Origin: an uncultured Bacteroidales bacterium
GTDB taxonomy: Bacteria; Bacteroidota; Bacteroidia; Bacteroidales; UBA4417
NCBI GenBank assembly: GCA_903822525.1
Contig: CAIJPI010000180.1
Span: forward strand, 110,371 to 148,838
Reading direction: 5' to 3'
DNA length: 38,468 bases
A model generated the notes under the pieces. It was given only the letters and a program-made list of their open reading frames with translations. It searched no databases and had not been told where the DNA came from. A program made the translations under genes and the position numbers. Of this stretch, positions 9,823-18,783 are shown one piece after another (the stretch's first letter is position 1; each line of letters begins with the position of its first letter).

Positions 9823-10998
9823 TTATTGGGTTGCTCTGGTTTTAGCAGATTGCGAGCCTCCTGCACCTGATTTTGCTTCTGCACCTGAAGATGAACCTGT
9901 TGCACGCATTTTCATCATTTTATTCAGAAGATCGAACCAGAATGGAGCCCCCAATGAGAGTGCCAACGCAGTAATGATCCAGCCTAATAGTGATTTCAAT
10001 AAGTTAAACAAACTCTTATATTCATATTGGTCCCAACCAAGTCCAAGCAGGTTATTGGCTTTTTTTAAGTCGGTATTTATCAGTGAATCGGCTCTCCTGA
10101 ACAGCGTGTCTCTGCGCGCACTAAGAGTTGTATACTGAGCCAGGCTCAACGAATCCTCCGATTGTTCTACGCTTGTTGAATCAGTATTGGCAAGGGGTTG
10201 ATTGTTTTTTAAATCGTGAGGAAGCAGGTATTTTGCGTTTAAGGCTTTTTGTTCAGCAAGCTGCTGGTCGAGGTTTGGATGAGCTTTCGAAAATGCATCG
10301 GCTTGTTGCAGAAGTTGCTCCCTGAGTTTCGGATCTTTTTCAAGGTTGCTGATTATTTTAATGGTATCGACGTTAAAGACAACAGCAATAGTAAATCCGA
10401 TAAAGAAAAGAATAAACTGGATATTTTTTTTGTACCAGCCTGAAGCTCGTTCCATAGTAGCCTCAAACCAGTTTTCGAGGGATATTTTAAATTGTTCGAC
10501 ATCACCCTCAGCATCTGCCCAAATAGATCTGAGGTAGCTAAGTGTTTCGTCGCTGATTTGTGCAACGCCCCAGCTAACAGTCTTTTCATCGAGGGCTTTC
10601 TGAATCAGATGCTTAATGTCGTCGCCGGGTTTCACCTTGTCGCCCCGAAGCAGGTCGACTAAAACTTTGGAAAAAGTTTGTTTATTTATATAAGCAGGTT
10701 TGCTGTTAAGCTTATTTTCACCAAGAAACTTTATTAGAGGGTGGTTATAAAATACATAGGAAGTAGTATCAGGTAAGGCTCCGTGTCCGGATTTTTTAAA
10801 TAATCCAAAAACGCTTGTGATCCTCAGGTCCGATTTGTTTTCATCTTCAAGCATACGGAGTATGGCACGCTCCAGTATTTTCCCTCTGAAACAAAATGCG
10901 GATGCAAGAATCTCCTGGATAATGGTTGCCAGTAAACTGTAGAGTAAATAGATAAATATCAATCCGATTACAACATCTAAAACTGCAGAATTAAACAT
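9823..10998 (-). CDS. Conserved-looking multi-helix membrane protein of unknown function
   Basis: N-terminal TM, central ENWFEATMERASGWYKKNIQFILFFIGFTIAVVFNVDTIKI, C-terminal TM, Ser/Gly/Ala-rich tail. Confidence 0.8.
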   Translation of the reverse strand: MFNSAVLDVVIGLIFIYLLYSLLATIIQEILASAFCFRGKILERAILRMLEDENKSDLRITSVFGLFKKSGHGALPDTTSYVFYNHPLIKFLGENKLNSKPAYINKQTFSKVLVDLLRGDKVKPGDDIKHLIQKALDEKTVSWGVAQISDETLSYLRSIWADAEGDVEQFKISLENWFEATMERASGWYKKNIQFILFFIGFTIAVVFNVDTIKIISNLEKDPKLREQLLQQADAFSKAHPNLDQQLAEQKALNAKYLLPHDLKNNQPLANTDSTSVEQSEDSLSLAQYTTLSARRDTLFRRADSLINTDLKKANNLLGLGWDQYEYKSLFNLLKSLLGWIITALALSLGAPFWFDLLNKMMKMRATGSSSGAEAKSGAGGSQSAKTRATQ

Positions 10999-11092
10999 AA
11001 TACTGAATTTTTTAGCCTACTCTTTGTTTCGGATTTTCGGCAGCTCCGCAACCGTAACACTGATTTTCTAAAAATAGATAACTCATAACTTT

Positions 11093-11143
11093 CAAAGTTA
11101 CTGCCACATATATACCTGCGCAATAGCACAAAAGAGTCATTTT
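11093..11143 (-). promoter_or_regulatory. Shared promoter module copy 1: AAAATGACTCTTTTGTGCTATTG-N20-TAACTTTG
   Basis: Plus-strand CAATAGCACAAAAGAGTCATTTT at 11121-11143 with CAAAGTTA at 11093-11100. Upstream of the minus-strand gene starting at 10998. Confidence 0.8.
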
Positions 11144-11237
11144 AATGTATAAAGCCAAAGTGCAATTAGCTTGTAAAGTCTATTTTTAGTGATTGGAAAT
11201 TCAGAACAAATCGCTTTAATTAGCATATACTACATAC

Positions 11238-11284
11238 AAAATCCAAGGTGGCCGCTTCAAACAAAAGCGACCACCTTGGATTTT
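11238..11284 (-). terminator. Strong hairpin terminator downstream of the M36 peptidase gene, probably bidirectional
   Basis: AAAATCCAAGGTGGcCGCTT / AAGCGaCCACCTTGGATTTT, 20-nt arms with one mismatch, 14 bp past the stop at 11298. Confidence 0.9.
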
Positions 11285-11297
11285 AATAACCAGATAT

Positions 11298-14200
11298 TTA
11301 TTCTTTCACTATCCGGGTTCGTATGATTGTTTCACCATTTTGAACTACTAACAGGTATGTGCCCGGTGCAAGGTTTGAGAGATGGACCTTAAATTCATTT
11401 TCACCTTCGGCAGCGTTACTTTCTTCCGAAATTACCAGCTTGCCATGCATATCCATTAGCCTGTACGAATATTTCCCTGCCACATCCGATGCAAACGAAA
11501 CTGTTATCATGTCGTGTGTAGGGTTAGGGAATACGTTGAACCTTGTATTGGTAACGTCCGATGCTTCAGTTTCGCTGGTTTTATTGCAGTTTTTCACTTT
11601 TACCGTCTTACTAACGGGTTCACTACTGCCACAGCTGTTGTTGGCTGTAACACGCAGGCTGTGGTTTCCTGTTGCAACACCTGAAAAGTTAATTGATACG
11701 CTGGTGCTGGCAGTAGTGAGCGGATTGGCAGGAGTTCCACCATCCGAGAACTTAATGGCAGCCGTTGGCGACGACCAGGTAAAGGATGATGCACCGGCTT
11801 CGCATGAAACGGAATATATCTTTGTTGAATTCCCGTTTTTACATACTTCGGATGAGCCTGATAGCTCCGGTTTCGGTAATACCGATTTCAGAGTCAGCTT
11901 CCGTGCCTGACTTGTTCCTAAACAATTGGATGCTGTTACTGTAATTACACAACTTGAGTAAGGATTATTCAGCTGTATCGTCACGGTATTTGTTCCCTGT
12001 CCGCTTTGAATGGTTCCGGCCGATGCTGTCCAGGTAAAGGTTTGGGCGTTTGCTGAAGTAGTTGTGAATGTATAAGTGCTGCCTGCGCAATATCCATATA
12101 CAGTTTCCTCCAGGTTATTGATCTTTGCTGGTTTGGAAGGTACAGAGGTATATTTGGAAACTGCAAATCCCGGGCTCAATGTTCCGCTCCCGCAGTCGTT
12201 TATTCCATTTACTTTAATAAAACCTGTACTGAAACTACTGTTGGTTTTCACCGTAATGCTGTTCGATGCAGTTGTTAACCCTCCCGAAACAGGGGACATC
12301 CCAACCGGTAAAGTCCATACATACGAACTGGCATTAGCAATAGCATCAACGGAATAAATAAAACCACTTTGATTTAAACAAACCTTTTCCGGACCGGAAA
12401 CTACGCCTGCTGCTGCAGGCTTTGGATTTACAGTAACTGTAATATCAATATGGCAGATAGCATTGTCAGTTGAAGTTACAGTATAAGTAGTGGTTGTTGC
12501 CGGCGATGCAATTACTGAGCTCCCGGTTGTTTGGTTTAAGCCATATGCCGGTGACCAGTTGTAGCCGCCCGACCCGCTTACATTCAGCGTTACGCTGCTG
12601 CCTTCGCAAATTACCGGGTTCGAAACACCTGAATTTACAGGCCCTGTACATAAGGAAATACAGCTTAATGTAGCCTTCCAGCCGCCTTTGGTTACTGATT
12701 CGTCAGATGTAAAATGAATGGTTAATGCTCCTGAAGGATCAGTGGATGTAAAGGTTGGAATGCTTAGCAACCCCGAAACAGGTCCGTACAAAACAGGATA
12801 GGTTGCATCAGGTCCGTCAAAGATGGTAATGTAATCGAAATCCTGTTCTGACTCAAAATAATCCCATGTCAGTTGAATTTTGTTTCCGGGGTCAGGCATC
12901 AAAGTCTGTGTGTTGTCTTCAAAGTCGGAATAACTTGCTGACGGGCCACCTGTATCAAAGAAATTAGCTGAACAGTCGGTTACAGTTGTATTCGACATTA
13001 ATACACAATTAGCCAGGAAGCCTATAAACACAGCCGGTGAGGTAACGGATAAACCACTGCTGGTGCAGGTTACTATACACTGATACCAATTGGATTCTGT
13101 TTGTGTTCCTGTATATTGAATTGTGGTTGCTCCGCCTATATTTGCCCAGGTGCTGTTATCGGGCGACGATTGCCATTGGTAGGTTAGCCCCAGACCTGAC
13201 GATGCTCCTGCCAGTTTCAGTGTGAAGTCGTTCAAAGCACAAACTTCGGTGGCGGTCGAATTGGTAGTTCCTGCTACAGGCGTACCCGCACAAACCACGC
13301 AAAAAGCATCGGTAAAATCTTCAGTTTCGTCACCGGCTATATCAGCACTGCCCTGGCTGGCATTTGAACCCATTCCGCGTCGGGCAAAAGCCTGCCCGAT
13401 AAGGCAACGGTGAGCATCATTATAAAGCAGGTTGTCTGCTAAAAGAATGGCATCTCTCGAATCGAGGAAACCTGGACCGCAAGGCTGCAGTTTCATCCCT
13501 TCCAACACCAGTTTAATCGCAATGTTGTTACCTGCAGTGGCAACCGATGGATCAGCGTTATAACCGAATTGGTCAATAAGTAGCCATGTCATATCCCATA
13601 CTGCGCTGCACCATATTTCACCAATATCATGAACTTCGGGGCTGAGCGCCAGGTCACCATATGTTTGTGGATTAACACTCATGTTGGTCGAATAAGGATA
13701 CCTTCGGATTCCGCCGTTAAAAACGTAAGTTCCAATGCCTCGGGCATCAGTTCCCTGATCAGTTGGATCAATTGTCATCACAAGTGCCAGCCAGTCGCTC
13801 CAGCCTTCGCCGGCTTGTTCGCCATTGTTGAGGCAACCTGAATTGGCAGGGCCGCCGGTGAGGCGATTCGAAACTCCATGCCCGAATTCATGGGCAATAA
13901 TTCCATTATCCAGTGAGCCGTCGAGATCAGGCCCGCTGCAGGTAACTAAATTTGCTGTAACAACTCCAGCTGAAAGCTGTGCTTTCAGGGTAAGGCCATC
14001 AGCCTGAGAGATCATAGCAGCAGGTATGGTTGGAAAATTTATGCCATCACTACCCATAGCGAATATAGGTAATGCGTTATTGTTAGCAATAATAACTCCG
14101 ATAGCTCCCGACAATTGAGCCGCCATTACCTTACTTGCAAAGGAACAGCTGCCCCTGTCGATTAATACAATTTTTCCTGTTAAAACATTGATGGCCGAAG

Positions 14201-15593
14201 AACAACCATCGCTGGGTAAACCAATGCCATCATTCATCAGGATTACATCAGCAGTAACATTGGCAACAGGTGAGAATGCTGCTTTAAGCGTTGTCATTGG
14301 GCCATTATACCCGGTGCTGGTGATAGTAAGTGTGGAACAGTCCATGCCAGACCACAGGTACATTTGCATACGCCCGCTGAATCCATCCGAAGGAGTACTG
14401 AAATTTGCGTTGTTGAATCCTCCGCCATCAAATCCTTCGGCGAGCACAGGATCGTTAGCGGAACCGCCATGCCCGTAATTGTTTGCCTGGAAATTACCGG
14501 CGGCCTCATCAAACCCTAATGCATATAGCCTGTCGTGAACGCTGTTTACCGTATAAAAAAGATTGGTCAGTGCTGCATCCATATTGGTTGCAGGCGGCTG
14601 GCTAGTATTCATTGGAAAATCGAAATTCAGGTTTATTCCGCCATCAGGGGAATAGCCGGGTGCATTGTCATTATTCCCGTCTTCGTAAGCAAATACATTG
14701 TTACCATTGGTGTTGGTGTGTTCAGCACCTGCAATGCCATCGGTATCGTGCCAGCCGAAAGGCGAGGCTACAGGATTTGCAGGATTTACCAGTAACGAAC
14801 GGCTTCCGAAATTAGGAGCCTCTACAGGAAATGGGAATACATTGTATATAGGTACTGCCGGAGGCATTCCAGGAAGTGTCGGCTGCGGGTTTGAAAGCAA
14901 CGGCATTGTCTCCTGGTTCAGCCAGGTGTTATCCGCCTCATTTTCGCCAAAATTACACTCCCTCACAAAATCATTCTTGTCCAGGTACACTCCTGTAAGG
15001 GCATCAATCTTAACATTCCACCAATGTTTGCCATCTTTTAACTCAATACTTACATCCCAGGCTAGCACTAATTTATTGTTCTTTGCCAGGTAAACCAATT
15101 GTATTTTTATTGGATTCTTCGATAAATCAGGTGCATTGAACTCGAATAGGTTAGCTGAAGCATCCGATTTAACAAGCTTTGCCTGGCTGGTTGAAGGTAA
15201 TTCAAGGTGCCTTGCTGCGGCCTGAAGCGCAGATATGGGTGTTACAGAAGATTTATCTGAATTTGCTTTTACTTTAACGTTGCTTACCAGCCCCGGCTTG
15301 AAATATACAACACTGTTTTGTTTAACCGCAAAAACACTGATGGCATTGTACACCGGAATGCCATTATGCACTTGCTGCACATAAGCATGTGTGATACCGG
15401 TGCTTTCATCGTTATACTGGCTGCTAAGTTTCCATTCGCTTATATCACTTTCCTGCCAGCCCTGTTTTGATTTTTCACTTTGCAAAGCTGCTTGTATCAG
15501 CGCTTTGTTATCTTGCGCATTTGCTGATGTATTTCCCATGATAAGTAGGAAAAGAGTGATGCATAAATGCAAAAAGGCGTATCTGTTTTTCAT
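11298..15593 (-). CDS. Secreted M36 (fungalysin-type) metallopeptidase with FTP, PA, Ig-like/CUB-like and T9SS type A sorting domains
   Basis: Signal peptide, HEFGHGVSNRLTGG zinc motif, PA-domain stretch LTGKIVLIDRGSCSFASKV, CUB-like DFDYITIFDGPD, C-terminal NVFPNPTHDMITVSF...GTYLLVVQNGETIIRTRIVKE. Confidence 0.93.
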   Translation of the reverse strand: MKNRYAFLHLCITLFLLIMGNTSANAQDNKALIQAALQSEKSKQGWQESDISEWKLSSQYNDESTGITHAYVQQVHNGIPVYNAISVFAVKQNSVVYFKPGLVSNVKVKANSDKSSVTPISALQAAARHLELPSTSQAKLVKSDASANLFEFNAPDLSKNPIKIQLVYLAKNNKLVLAWDVSIELKDGKHWWNVKIDALTGVYLDKNDFVRECNFGENEADNTWLNQETMPLLSNPQPTLPGMPPAVPIYNVFPFPVEAPNFGSRSLLVNPANPVASPFGWHDTDGIAGAEHTNTNGNNVFAYEDGNNDNAPGYSPDGGINLNFDFPMNTSQPPATNMDAALTNLFYTVNSVHDRLYALGFDEAAGNFQANNYGHGGSANDPVLAEGFDGGGFNNANFSTPSDGFSGRMQMYLWSGMDCSTLTITSTGYNGPMTTLKAAFSPVANVTADVILMNDGIGLPSDGCSSAINVLTGKIVLIDRGSCSFASKVMAAQLSGAIGVIIANNNALPIFAMGSDGINFPTIPAAMISQADGLTLKAQLSAGVVTANLVTCSGPDLDGSLDNGIIAHEFGHGVSNRLTGGPANSGCLNNGEQAGEGWSDWLALVMTIDPTDQGTDARGIGTYVFNGGIRRYPYSTNMSVNPQTYGDLALSPEVHDIGEIWCSAVWDMTWLLIDQFGYNADPSVATAGNNIAIKLVLEGMKLQPCGPGFLDSRDAILLADNLLYNDAHRCLIGQAFARRGMGSNASQGSADIAGDETEDFTDAFCVVCAGTPVAGTTNSTATEVCALNDFTLKLAGASSGLGLTYQWQSSPDNSTWANIGGATTIQYTGTQTESNWYQCIVTCTSSGLSVTSPAVFIGFLANCVLMSNTTVTDCSANFFDTGGPSASYSDFEDNTQTLMPDPGNKIQLTWDYFESEQDFDYITIFDGPDATYPVLYGPVSGLLSIPTFTSTDPSGALTIHFTSDESVTKGGWKATLSCISLCTGPVNSGVSNPVICEGSSVTLNVSGSGGYNWSPAYGLNQTTGSSVIASPATTTTYTVTSTDNAICHIDITVTVNPKPAAAGVVSGPEKVCLNQSGFIYSVDAIANASSYVWTLPVGMSPVSGGLTTASNSITVKTNSSFSTGFIKVNGINDCGSGTLSPGFAVSKYTSVPSKPAKINNLEETVYGYCAGSTYTFTTTSANAQTFTWTASAGTIQSGQGTNTVTIQLNNPYSSCVITVTASNCLGTSQARKLTLKSVLPKPELSGSSEVCKNGNSTKIYSVSCEAGASSFTWSSPTAAIKFSDGGTPANPLTTASTSVSINFSGVATGNHSLRVTANNSCGSSEPVSKTVKVKNCNKTSETEASDVTNTRFNVFPNPTHDMITVSFASDVAGKYSYRLMDMHGKLVISEESNAAEGENEFKVHLSNLAPGTYLLVVQNGETIIRTRIVKE

Positions 15594-15753
15594 GTTGGTT
15601 CGTTTTGATTATTACTGGTTTGAGTTACTTTGTAAATTTGAAACGGCTGAAACATTTTTTTGCTCTAATCTTTTAAACATATTGAATTCCAGTAAAAGCG
15701 CATTCTTATTATTTATTGACAGATCTATCATATGGCCATTATTTTTCCTTTAG

Positions 15754-15777
15754 CCGGGGAACAGCCTTTAACCCCGG
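15754..15777 (-). other. GC-rich hairpin CCGGGG...CCCCGG in the putative long 5' leader of the M36 peptidase gene
   Basis: 6-bp perfect GC stem between promoter copy 2 and the start codon at 15593. Confidence 0.4.
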
Positions 15778-15904
15778 GGGAATATAAAAATAGCAGTAAA
15801 AGTAGGGATCGCTGAAACTTGCTTAAAGCTGGATTTCAGGTATGGATTGTAAGGAATAATAAGATATTGGATGATGCATAATATTGTCCTTATTTAGAAT
15901 GATT

Positions 15905-15955
15905 CAAAATTACAGTTCAATCCAGCTTAAAACAATAGCACAAAAGAGTCATTTT
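15905..15955 (-). promoter_or_regulatory. Shared promoter module copy 2: AAAATGACTCTTTTGTGCTATTG-N20-TAATTTTG
   Basis: Plus-strand CAATAGCACAAAAGAGTCATTTT at 15933-15955 with CAAAATTA at 15905-15912. Lies between the M36 peptidase and the divergent luxR-type gene. Confidence 0.8.
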
Positions 15956-16229
15956 TATGTTACAGGGATTCATTTAATTCTAACCTTTCCACCCATCAGT
16001 TTTATTTTGTACTTTTACATCCGGAATGTATTCCATATTTATAAAGTCATGCGATTGGCGGACTTAGACTAGTATACTCTATTGAGATTTATGCAATTTA
16101 TTTTCCTGCCAAAGAAATAGTAGGCTCGTTTTTCGAAGAATTTTTCTTGTATTTCCGGTATTTTACTCTTTCAGGTATTATGATTGCAATTATTTGATGT
16201 TCAATTACATTCATCTAATGTGTTTCATT

Positions 16230-17015
16230 ATGAAGAGCGAACACGAGCCTTATGCTTACTCAAGGGTATATCAGGATGGAAACGGAAATACAGCAGACAA
16301 GCCTGTACTGTTTTCGAATCAGAAATCATTGACGCAGACATTGGAGGGTAACAATACATTGCTTTTTTTCGGATGCTGTCTTGTCGATTATTCAAGCAGG
16401 CAATTTGCCTGTATTTATGAGCATTGCCAGCAACATACTGAATGTTTCAAAAACGAGCTTTTAAAGCAGGATTTTGATTTCCATGCACTCCATTTTCATC
16501 CGGATGATAAAAATCTATTCTGTTTTCAGGCTTTTCCCGATATACTCAGGTTTATTGATTTTATACCGGATGAAGAGCTTCCTAATTACAGGTTATCGTT
16601 TAATCACAGATATATCCATAAAGACGGGAATGTAACACAGTTCCTGCATGAAGGGGTTTTAACATTTCCTGATAGTAGAAGTCTACCGGTACTAAACCTG
16701 AATGTTTTTACTAACATGGGTGATATGAAAACCGATGAAACAATGATCCTAACCATTTTCAGATACTCTTCCGACCTGGGATATCAAAAGGTTTTTACAA
16801 AAGTTTACAGTGAAACCAGTAATTCGTTGCTGTCGCAGAGGGAAAAGGAGATAATTAAACTCTGCCTCGAAGGACTAAGCAGTAAGATGATAGCAGCAAA
16901 GCTGAATCTGAGCATTCATACCGTTAAAAACCATAAACGTAACTGCATGGAAAAGACCATGACCCACAATATTGCGGAATTAATTCATTTGTGCAATACA
17001 AACCATTGGTTATAG
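16230..17015 (+). CDS. LuxR-type HTH transcriptional regulator with an N-terminal sensor-like domain
   Basis: C-terminal LLSQREKEIIKLCLEGLSSKMIAAKLNLSIHTVKNHKRNCMEKTMTHNIAEL. The ORF track starts at 16194 but ATG at 16230 (MKSEHEPYAY) is a likely start. Confidence 0.9.
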   Translation: MKSEHEPYAYSRVYQDGNGNTADKPVLFSNQKSLTQTLEGNNTLLFFGCCLVDYSSRQFACIYEHCQQHTECFKNELLKQDFDFHALHFHPDDKNLFCFQAFPDILRFIDFIPDEELPNYRLSFNHRYIHKDGNVTQFLHEGVLTFPDSRSLPVLNLNVFTNMGDMKTDETMILTIFRYSSDLGYQKVFTKVYSETSNSLLSQREKEIIKLCLEGLSSKMIAAKLNLSIHTVKNHKRNCMEKTMTHNIAELIHLCNTNHWL

Positions 17016-17201
17016 AAAATGCGGATTAACCTGCACCTGATTCAATTATGTATATTGATTTTTCAAGAAACTGCTATAATTAATGAACAAGGATCAATAA
17101 TTTTCAATTTCAGATGCAGATACTATAAGTAGTATTACATGTACATCAAAAATTGAGAATTGTTGATCCTTGTCGAACTTCAGAAAGCAGTAAATGTAAT
17201 T

Positions 17202-17828
17202 CTACCAGGGAAGCCCATTATATTCATTAGCGAGCGGCACCAGGCGTTTAAGGAAGTCCTCGGCCGGACGTATTTCGCCGATTTCAGTACGCAGATTCGG
17301 ATTGTTCTGCAGGCTGATATATTTAGACTGGTTGTCAGCATCAGTAAAGGATCCGAAATATACATTGAGGGCTGGAACTCTGACAATGGAAAAATTTTGT
17401 TTCAGCAATTCCTTATTTATTTTTCCCAGTGCAACTGACAAGTCTGAACTTGTATACCCTTTTACCACGTAGCGTTCTTTTTCGCGCTCGAGATCTACAA
17501 TTCCGACTGTTTGTTGCGTTTGTCGGTTTATCACTGCACACGAAACCCGGTTAACATTTGTTAAAAGGTTTTTGTCGCCGCCGCCATCATATTTTTTCAG
17601 GCGATCGAGTGGAATGATATTGGAAACAAATGCCTGGTCGGCCTCCAACTGACTCGCTTCTTCCATTGAATTAAGGCCGAACATTTTATAATTATCAGCT
17701 GTAATGCTGGTTGCCAGTGATTTCAGGAATGTGCCTGCTTCCTGTCGGGCCTGATCCAGGTTGTTCTGTGCTTCGAGCCCCGTTGTAACTGCCAGTGCCA
17801 TAAATAGGATAAATATTGATTTTCTCAT
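17202..17828 (-). CDS. Hypothetical secreted protein
   Basis: Signal peptide MRKSIFILFMALAVTTGLEAQ. Co-directional with, and 14 bp downstream of, the papain-like gene. Confidence 0.75.
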   Translation of the reverse strand: MRKSIFILFMALAVTTGLEAQNNLDQARQEAGTFLKSLATSITADNYKMFGLNSMEEASQLEADQAFVSNIIPLDRLKKYDGGGDKNLLTNVNRVSCAVINRQTQQTVGIVDLEREKERYVVKGYTSSDLSVALGKINKELLKQNFSIVRVPALNVYFGSFTDADNQSKYISLQNNPNLRTEIGEIRPAEDFLKRLVPLANEYNGLPW

Positions 17829-17842
17829 TTTCCGGGTCCTCC

Positions 17843-18421
17843 TTATTTTTTAGTTATGTTGTAGTAATCGTTCCAATGTGTGTGGTCCGAACCACTTACA
17901 TATTCGGCGTATGTTATAAAGCGTTGGTTTCCGACATTCGGGGCCCATGGATCATTTATGCTTACAAAGTTCGTGTTATTAATAACGGCATAACCGGTTA
18001 CAACCATCATGTGGCCACCTCCCCCGGTCCAATGCCAGGAAAAAGCAAATGGTTTTTTCGCACAATAGATTTGTTTTTTCAGGTCTTCCCAACTGAGTGG
18101 GGCATTGGTTGTCATTAAATAGGTAAAGCCGTATTTGTCGAATTCGGGCCATCCGCCGTTTACGCATCCTGAAGGTACCGGGCTGTTGCAGCAGTCGCTG
18201 CGTCCGAAACGTTTATTGGCTTCGTCGCACTGTTCAACATTCGTCCCCAGGAATTCCATACACATTTCGCCACTGGCCGCCCAGCACCACATTCCTGTTT
18301 CCTGCGGCCTGAGAGCAACGGGCTGGCTGCCCAGTATCGCATTGGGTACGCAGCACCCACTGGCAAAAGTGAGCCCGGCGACAACCAGTAGTGTAAAGTA
18401 AGCAATGTAAAGTCTTTTCAT
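17843..18421 (-). CDS. Secreted papain-like cysteine peptidase (C39/C70, AvrRpt2-like fold)
   Basis: Signal peptide/lipobox region, QETGMWCWAASGEMCMEFLG (Cys), WTGGGGHMMVVTGY (His), SINDPWAP. Confidence 0.85.
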   Translation of the reverse strand: MKRLYIAYFTLLVVAGLTFASGCCVPNAILGSQPVALRPQETGMWCWAASGEMCMEFLGTNVEQCDEANKRFGRSDCCNSPVPSGCVNGGWPEFDKYGFTYLMTTNAPLSWEDLKKQIYCAKKPFAFSWHWTGGGGHMMVVTGYAVINNTNFVSINDPWAPNVGNQRFITYAEYVSGSDHTHWNDYYNITKK

Positions 18422-18463
18422 AATAGTGGAATTTAATTAATAAATAGTTTATAAAGTATAAAC

Positions 18464-18515
18464 CAAAATTAATCCAACTCCATACCCTTATGCAATAGCA
18501 CAAAAGAGTCATTTT
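18464..18515 (-). promoter_or_regulatory. Shared promoter module copy 3: AAAATGACTCTTTTGTGCTATTG-N21-TAATTTTG
   Basis: Plus-strand CAATAGCACAAAAGAGTCATTTT at 18493-18515 with CAAAATTA at 18464-18471. Upstream of the minus-strand gene starting at 18421. Confidence 0.8.
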
Positions 18516-18783
18516 GCCTGCAAAAGATTTTAATTGCCTGAATTCATTCTCCTCATCGGTTGATTAATGGATTTCTGATGAATGGCTTCGGACATTTGCT
18601 TCGTTCTTCTGCTATAACTTTCCGGATGATTTCTTCCCGGTAGTGTTTTTGCGGAAAGGTAATTTTATACAGGATGAAATTATGCTTAACCTCAAATGTG
18701 ATGTTAAATGATTTGAATCATAATGTACTTCAGAATAAAAAACGGATGCAGTCTTTATTTTGCTGCAGTGAGCATCTGTATTG

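Noticed and set aside
14188-15093. Plus-strand ORFs opposite the M36 peptidase (also many similar shadow ORFs in the track)
   Set aside because: Antisense frames of a strongly supported CDS with no recognisable domains.
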